Assembly (NCBI RefSeq): GCF_036067295.1 | Contig: NZ_CP107954.1 | Span: 62,001-126,000 of the forward strand | Source of the DNA: Kribbella sp. NBC_00382 | GTDB lineage: Bacteria > Actinomycetota > Actinomycetes > Propionibacteriales > Kribbellaceae | DNA length: 64,000 bases | Direction of reading: 5' to 3' | In this document: positions 61,073 to 64,000 of the stretch, piece by piece | Position numbering within the stretch: position 1 is the first letter of the stretch | Layout: each line of letters opens with the position of its first letter | Notes under the pieces: model-generated | What the model saw: the letters and a program-made list of their open reading frames with translations, nothing else | Told to the model about the DNA's origin: nothing | The model's database searches: none | Position numbers and translations under genes: made by a program

Positions 61073-61477
61073 ATGACACAGGGGTACTCCGGGAAGCCGC
61101 TTGCCGCGAAGCTCGGGATCAAGCCCGGGCACACGGTGGTGCTCGACAACGCCCCGCCCGGGTTCGCGATCGAGGGGCTGCCCGACGGCGCCAGGACGCT
61201 GAGCCGTCCCGGCAGGGCGGAGTACGACGTGATCCTTGCCTTCTGCCCCGATCGCGCCCGGCTGGCCGCCAGACTTCCCGTACTCCTGCCGAGAACCAGC
61301 ACGGCCGGGATGATCTGGGTGGCCTGGCCGAAGCGCGCGTCCGGCGTACCGACCGACCTGGACGAGAACGGTGTCCGCGAGCTGGCCCTGCCGCTCGGGG
61401 TGGTGGACGTGAAGGTGTGTGCGATCGATGCCACCTGGTCCGGGCTCAAACTGGTCCGCCGACTGGCCAATCGGTGA
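61073..61477 (+). CDS. DUF3052-family protein
   Basis: This 134-residue protein matches the DUF3052 family of small actinobacterial proteins. It reads MTQGYSGKPLAAKLGIKPG, VVLDNAPPGFAIEGLPDGA, DVILAFCPDRARLAARLPVL and MIWVAWPKRASGVPTDLDEN. No signal or membrane segment. It is divergent from the FadR-type regulator, with 49 bases between the starts. Its function is not known; family recognition is moderate to good. Confidence 0.8.
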   Translation: MTQGYSGKPLAAKLGIKPGHTVVLDNAPPGFAIEGLPDGARTLSRPGRAEYDVILAFCPDRARLAARLPVLLPRTSTAGMIWVAWPKRASGVPTDLDENGVRELALPLGVVDVKVCAIDATWSGLKLVRRLANR

Positions 61478-61882
61478 GAACTGGACTGATCCGCTGAGTG
61501 ACGTTGGCCACATCGGTATCCGCCGGCGTCCCTCACGACCAGCGATCGACCCGCTGCATACTGTGGCCAGCAACGCTCGCCGACCGGCCGCAGGTAGACC
61601 GGAATTACCGCTGGAACCCCACGCCTGCAACGTGTCCGGCAGCTAATCCGCCATCAGTCCAGTTCCCGGCGGCCAGGCCCGGCGACGCGCTCGCTGGAAC
61701 ACCTGCCACGGCAGTGTTTCAGCCCTCGATCGATCAACTGCGCGGATGCCAACCACTCGATCGACTGGTCCGGTGATCCCCGGCTGCGGAACTGTTGCGG
61801 CAGCTATTAGCCTTGGCTCGGGAAGTCCCTCATAACTTCCCTAGTCATAACTCTGACCCGATCGGAAGAGGCGAACTGCCCA
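61478..61882 (+). other. Intergenic region upstream of kgd
   Basis: This 405-base gap contains no credible gene. It holds GGGAAGT (61820-61826) with ACTTCCC (61835-61841), an inverted repeat around an eight-base spacer, and two CATAACT copies 15 bases apart (61831 and 61846). These sit about 40-60 bases before the kgd start and may be regulatory. Confidence 0.5.
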
Positions 61883-64000
61883 GTGGCCACCGAGCCATCA
61901 GAACCTGACCCCTTTGCAGCCTTCGGTGCGAACGAATGGCTGGCCGACGAGATGTACGAGAGCTACCTCTCCGATCCGAAGTCGGTGGACCCGGCCTGGA
62001 TCAAGTACTTCGAGTCCGACAGCTTCAAGGGGAACAGCCCGGGTGATGCGAAGCCGGTGACGTCCAGCCCGGCCGACGCTCCCCGTCCGGACGCCGTGTC
62101 AGACAACAAGACCCCCGAGGCGCCGAGCCGCGGCACGGCCGCAGCCGCCCCCGCCTCCAGCCAGCCGGCCGCCCAGGCCGCGGCACAGGCCCCCGCTCCA
62201 GCAGCGCCGGCTCCGGCTGCCGCCGGCCAGCAGCCCGCGGCGGCACAGCAGGCCAAGCAGCCCCAGACAGCAGCATCGACACAGAAGGCAGCGCCCGCCG
62301 GAGGCGGCGCCCCGACCGGAGGCACGGTGAACCAGCCGACCAGCGCGCAACCCAAGCCCGCGCCCGCGACCGCTGCGGACGCGGAGCGGCGGATCCTGCG
62401 CGGCGCGCCCGCACGGACCGCGCAGAACATGGAGACCAGCCTCACGGTCCCGACCGCGACCAGCGTTCGCGAGGTGCCGGTCAAGCTGCTGATCGACAAC
62501 CGGATCGTCATCAACAACCACCTGCGCCGGGCGCGCGGTGGCAAGATCTCGTTCACCCACCTGGTCGGCTGGGCCCTGGTCCGGGCGCTCAAGACGCTGC
62601 CCGAGATGAACGCGTCGTACGACGTGACCGACGGCAAGCCGACGCTGGTCCAGCCCGAGCACATCAACCTCGGCCTGGCCATCGACATGCAGAAGCCCGA
62701 CGGCACCCGGCAGCTGCTGGTGCCGTCGATCAAGGCCGCCGAGTCGATGACGTTCGCCCAGTTCTGGATGGCCTACGAGGACGTCGTCCGGCGGGCCCGG
62801 GACAACAAGCTCGCGCTGCCCGACTTCCAGGGCACCACGATCAGCCTGACCAACCCCGGCACGATCGGCACCCAGCACTCGGTGCCGCGGCTGATGAGCG
62901 GCCAGGGCTGCATCGTCGGCGTCGGCGCGATGGACTACCCCTCGGCGTACCAGGGCGCGGCCGAGGAGACGATGGCCAAGCTCGCGGTCAGCAAGGTGAT
63001 GACGCTGACCTCGACCTACGACCACCGGATAATCCAGGGCGCCCAGTCGGGTGAGTTCCTGCGCCGGCTGCACCGGCTGCTGCTCGGCGACGAGGGCTTC
63101 TACGACGAGATCTTCCAGTCGCTGCGGATCCCGTACGAGCCGATCCGCTGGGCCGCCGACCTCCCGCACAGCCACGAGGAGGACATCAGCAAGCAGGCCC
63201 GCATCCTCGAGCTGATCCACGCGTACCGGGTGCGCGGCCACATCATGGCCGACACCGACCCGCTGGAGTACAAGCAGCGCAGCCACCCCGACCTGGACGT
63301 CGCCACCCACGGGCTGACCCTGTGGGACCTGGACCGCGAGTTCGCCACCGGCTCCTTCGGTGAGCAGAGCGACCGCCGGTTCATGAAGCTGCGCGACATC
63401 CTGGGCATCCTGCGCGACTCGTACTGCCGGACCACCGGGATCGAGTACATGCACATCCAGGACCCCGAGCAGCGCAAGTGGATCCAGGAGCGGGTCGAGC
63501 GGCCGCACACCAAGCCGCCGCGCGAGGAGCAGCTCCGGATCCTGGCCAAGCTGAACGAGGCCGAGGCGTTCGAGACCTTCCTGCAGACCAAGTACGTCGG
63601 CCAGAAGCGGTTCTCGCTGGAGGGTGGCGAGACCACCATCCCGCTGCTCGACGAGCTGTGCGAGGAAGCCGCCGGGGCCGGCCTCGACGAGGTCACCATC
63701 GGGATGGCCCACCGTGGCCGGCTGAACGTGCTGGCCAACATCGTCGGCAAGTCGTACGGGCAGATCTTCCGCGAGTTCGACGGCAACATCGACCCGCGGA
63801 CCGTCCAGGGCTCCGGTGACGTCAAGTACCACCTGGGCGCCGAGGGCGAGTTCGTCTCCGAGTTCGGCGACAAGATCAAGGTGTCGGTGGCGGCGAACCC
63901 GTCCCACCTGGAGACCGTCGACCCGGTGCTCGAGGGCATCGTCCGGGCCAAGCAGGACATCCTCGACCAGGGCGCGGCCTTCCCGGTACTTCCGGTACTG
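61883..64000 (+). CDS. kgd: Multifunctional 2-oxoglutarate metabolism enzyme (3' truncated by window)
   Basis: This is the first 706 residues of Kgd, the actinobacterial fusion of a 2-oxoglutarate dehydrogenase E1 component with an E2-like acyltransferase domain. The GTG at 61883 gives [20 protein letters not shown], then [20 protein letters not shown], the typical N-terminal binding motif. A long Pro/Ala/Gln linker follows (about residues 55-170), then the E2-like catalytic domain ([38 protein letters not shown]), the E1 beginning at about residue 420 ([20 protein letters not shown]) and [20 protein letters not shown]. The rest lies beyond the window. The protein works in the TCA cycle, forming succinyl-CoA or succinic semialdehyde in this family. 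Confidence 0.97.
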   Translation, partial: MATEPSEPDPFAAFGANEWLADEMYESYLSDPKSVDPAWIKYFESDSFKGNSPGDAKPVTSSPADAPRPDAVSDNKTPEAPSRGTAAAAPASSQPAAQAAAQAPAPAAPAPAAAGQQPAAAQQAKQPQTAASTQKAAPAGGGAPTGGTVNQPTSAQPKPAPATAADAERRILRGAPARTAQNMETSLTVPTATSVREVPVKLLIDNRIVINNHLRRARGGKISFTHLVGWALVRALKTLPEMNASYDVTDGKPTLVQPEHINLGLAIDMQKPDGTRQLLVPSIKAAESMTFAQFWMAYEDVVRRARDNKLALPDFQGTTISLTNPGTIGTQHSVPRLMSGQGCIVGVGAMDYPSAYQGAAEETMAKLAVSKVMTLTSTYDHRIIQGAQSGEFLRRLHRLLLGDEGFYDEIFQSLRIPYEPIRWAADLPHSHEEDISKQARILELIHAYRVRGHIMADTDPLEYKQRSHPDLDVATHGLTLWDLDREFATGSFGEQSDRRFMKLRDILGILRDSYCRTTGIEYMHIQDPEQRKWIQERVERPHTKPPREEQLRILAKLNEAEAFETFLQTKYVGQKRFSLEGGETTIPLLDELCEEAAGAGLDEVTIGMAHRGRLNVLANIVGKSYGQIFREFDGNIDPRTVQGSGDVKYHLGAEGEFVSEFGDKIKVSVAANPSHLETVDPVLEGIVRAKQDILDQGAAFPVLPVL

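Noticed and set aside
61498-61776. Small open frames between DUF3052 gene and kgd
   Set aside because: They lack ribosome-binding sites and family matches. The gap is better seen as the kgd regulatory region.
62099-63907. A 602-residue minus-strand open frame across kgd
   Set aside because: It is antisense to kgd, whose plus-strand frame carries all expected enzyme motifs from the GTG at 61883 to the window end. The minus frame has no domain or ribosome-binding site.

Overview
The window is high-GC DNA from an actinobacterium. Ergothioneine genes, an HNH/DUF222 (13E12-type) protein, a CGNR zinc-finger regulator, a TIGR03084-type protein and a fused 2-oxoglutarate decarboxylase/dehydrogenase (kgd) all fit that phylum. 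Gene order and base habits (many GTG starts, frequent GTAC) suggest a Nocardioidales/Propionibacteriales soil organism such as Kribbella; that genus is an inference. I saw no rRNA, tRNA, CRISPR array, transposase or prophage block. The region looks chromosomal with densely packed operons.

Layout. 1-3.4 kb: end of an FtsX-type ABC permease, an SseB-like protein, a small membrane protein and a uridine-kinase-like P-loop protein. 3.8-6.3 kb: aldose 1-epimerase, then hisE-hisG and a PH-domain membrane protein on the minus strand. 6.4-10.4 kb: a P1/DmpA-type peptidase, a WYL regulator and, divergent from it, a protein made of four ~155-residue repeats arranged A-B-A-B. 10.5-14.8 kb: riboflavin operon ribD-ribE-ribM-ribBA-ribH (minus strand) led by an FMN riboswitch with a candidate start-site-sequestering stem. 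14.8-15.8 kb: non-coding DNA with ~110-bp tandem repeats. 15.8-19.9 kb: TIGR03084 protein, DUF222-HNH protein, panE-like reductase and a CGNR regulator. 20.1-22.5 kb: polar amino-acid ABC importer. 22.5-24.7 kb: polysaccharide deacetylase, HAD phosphatase, rpe. 24.8-28.2 kb: cobL-cobM-cobK and a PPOX-type protein; the cobL/cobM junction carries a 30-bp tandem repeat of the start region. 28.3-33.4 kb: drug-type ABC exporter with a divergent MarR/GbsR regulator, then a secreted S33 peptidase. 33.5-36 kb: an XRE regulator with an apparent NBR1-FW domain, a secreted SH3/CHAP-like protein and an alpha/beta hydrolase. 36-40.2 kb: LacI regulator and sugar ABC importer. 40.2-42.6 kb: MmyB-like regulator and MFS exporter around a strong operator. 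42.6-46.9 kb: egtABCD. 47.2-50.8 kb: solA-like oxidase, FhuF-like protein, an unknown protein, and a CHAP/peptidoglycan-binding protein coupled to a 46-residue acidic protein. 50.8-53.2 kb: tight operon of a FolP2-like protein, a RibD-C-type reductase and a LigB-like protein. 53.3-56.4 kb: L-fucose-type catabolic operon (fuconate dehydratase, SDR, aldo/keto reductase). 56.4-61.5 kb: a RidA remnant, an acidic protein plus lipoprotein pair, an ABC-F ATPase, a VOC protein, a FadR-type regulator and a DUF3052 protein. 61.9 kb to the end: the 5' part of kgd.

The least expected signal is between genes. A ~103-113-bp palindromic element occurs at least three times (25.5, 49.0 and 56.4 kb). Its arms change together at two positions, as expected if the stem is maintained. 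Other long palindromes (3.7, 10.4, 56.6 kb), a 37-bp dispersed repeat (15.7 and 25.6 kb) and the 110-bp tandem repeats add to an intergenic repeat load that gene annotation would miss.
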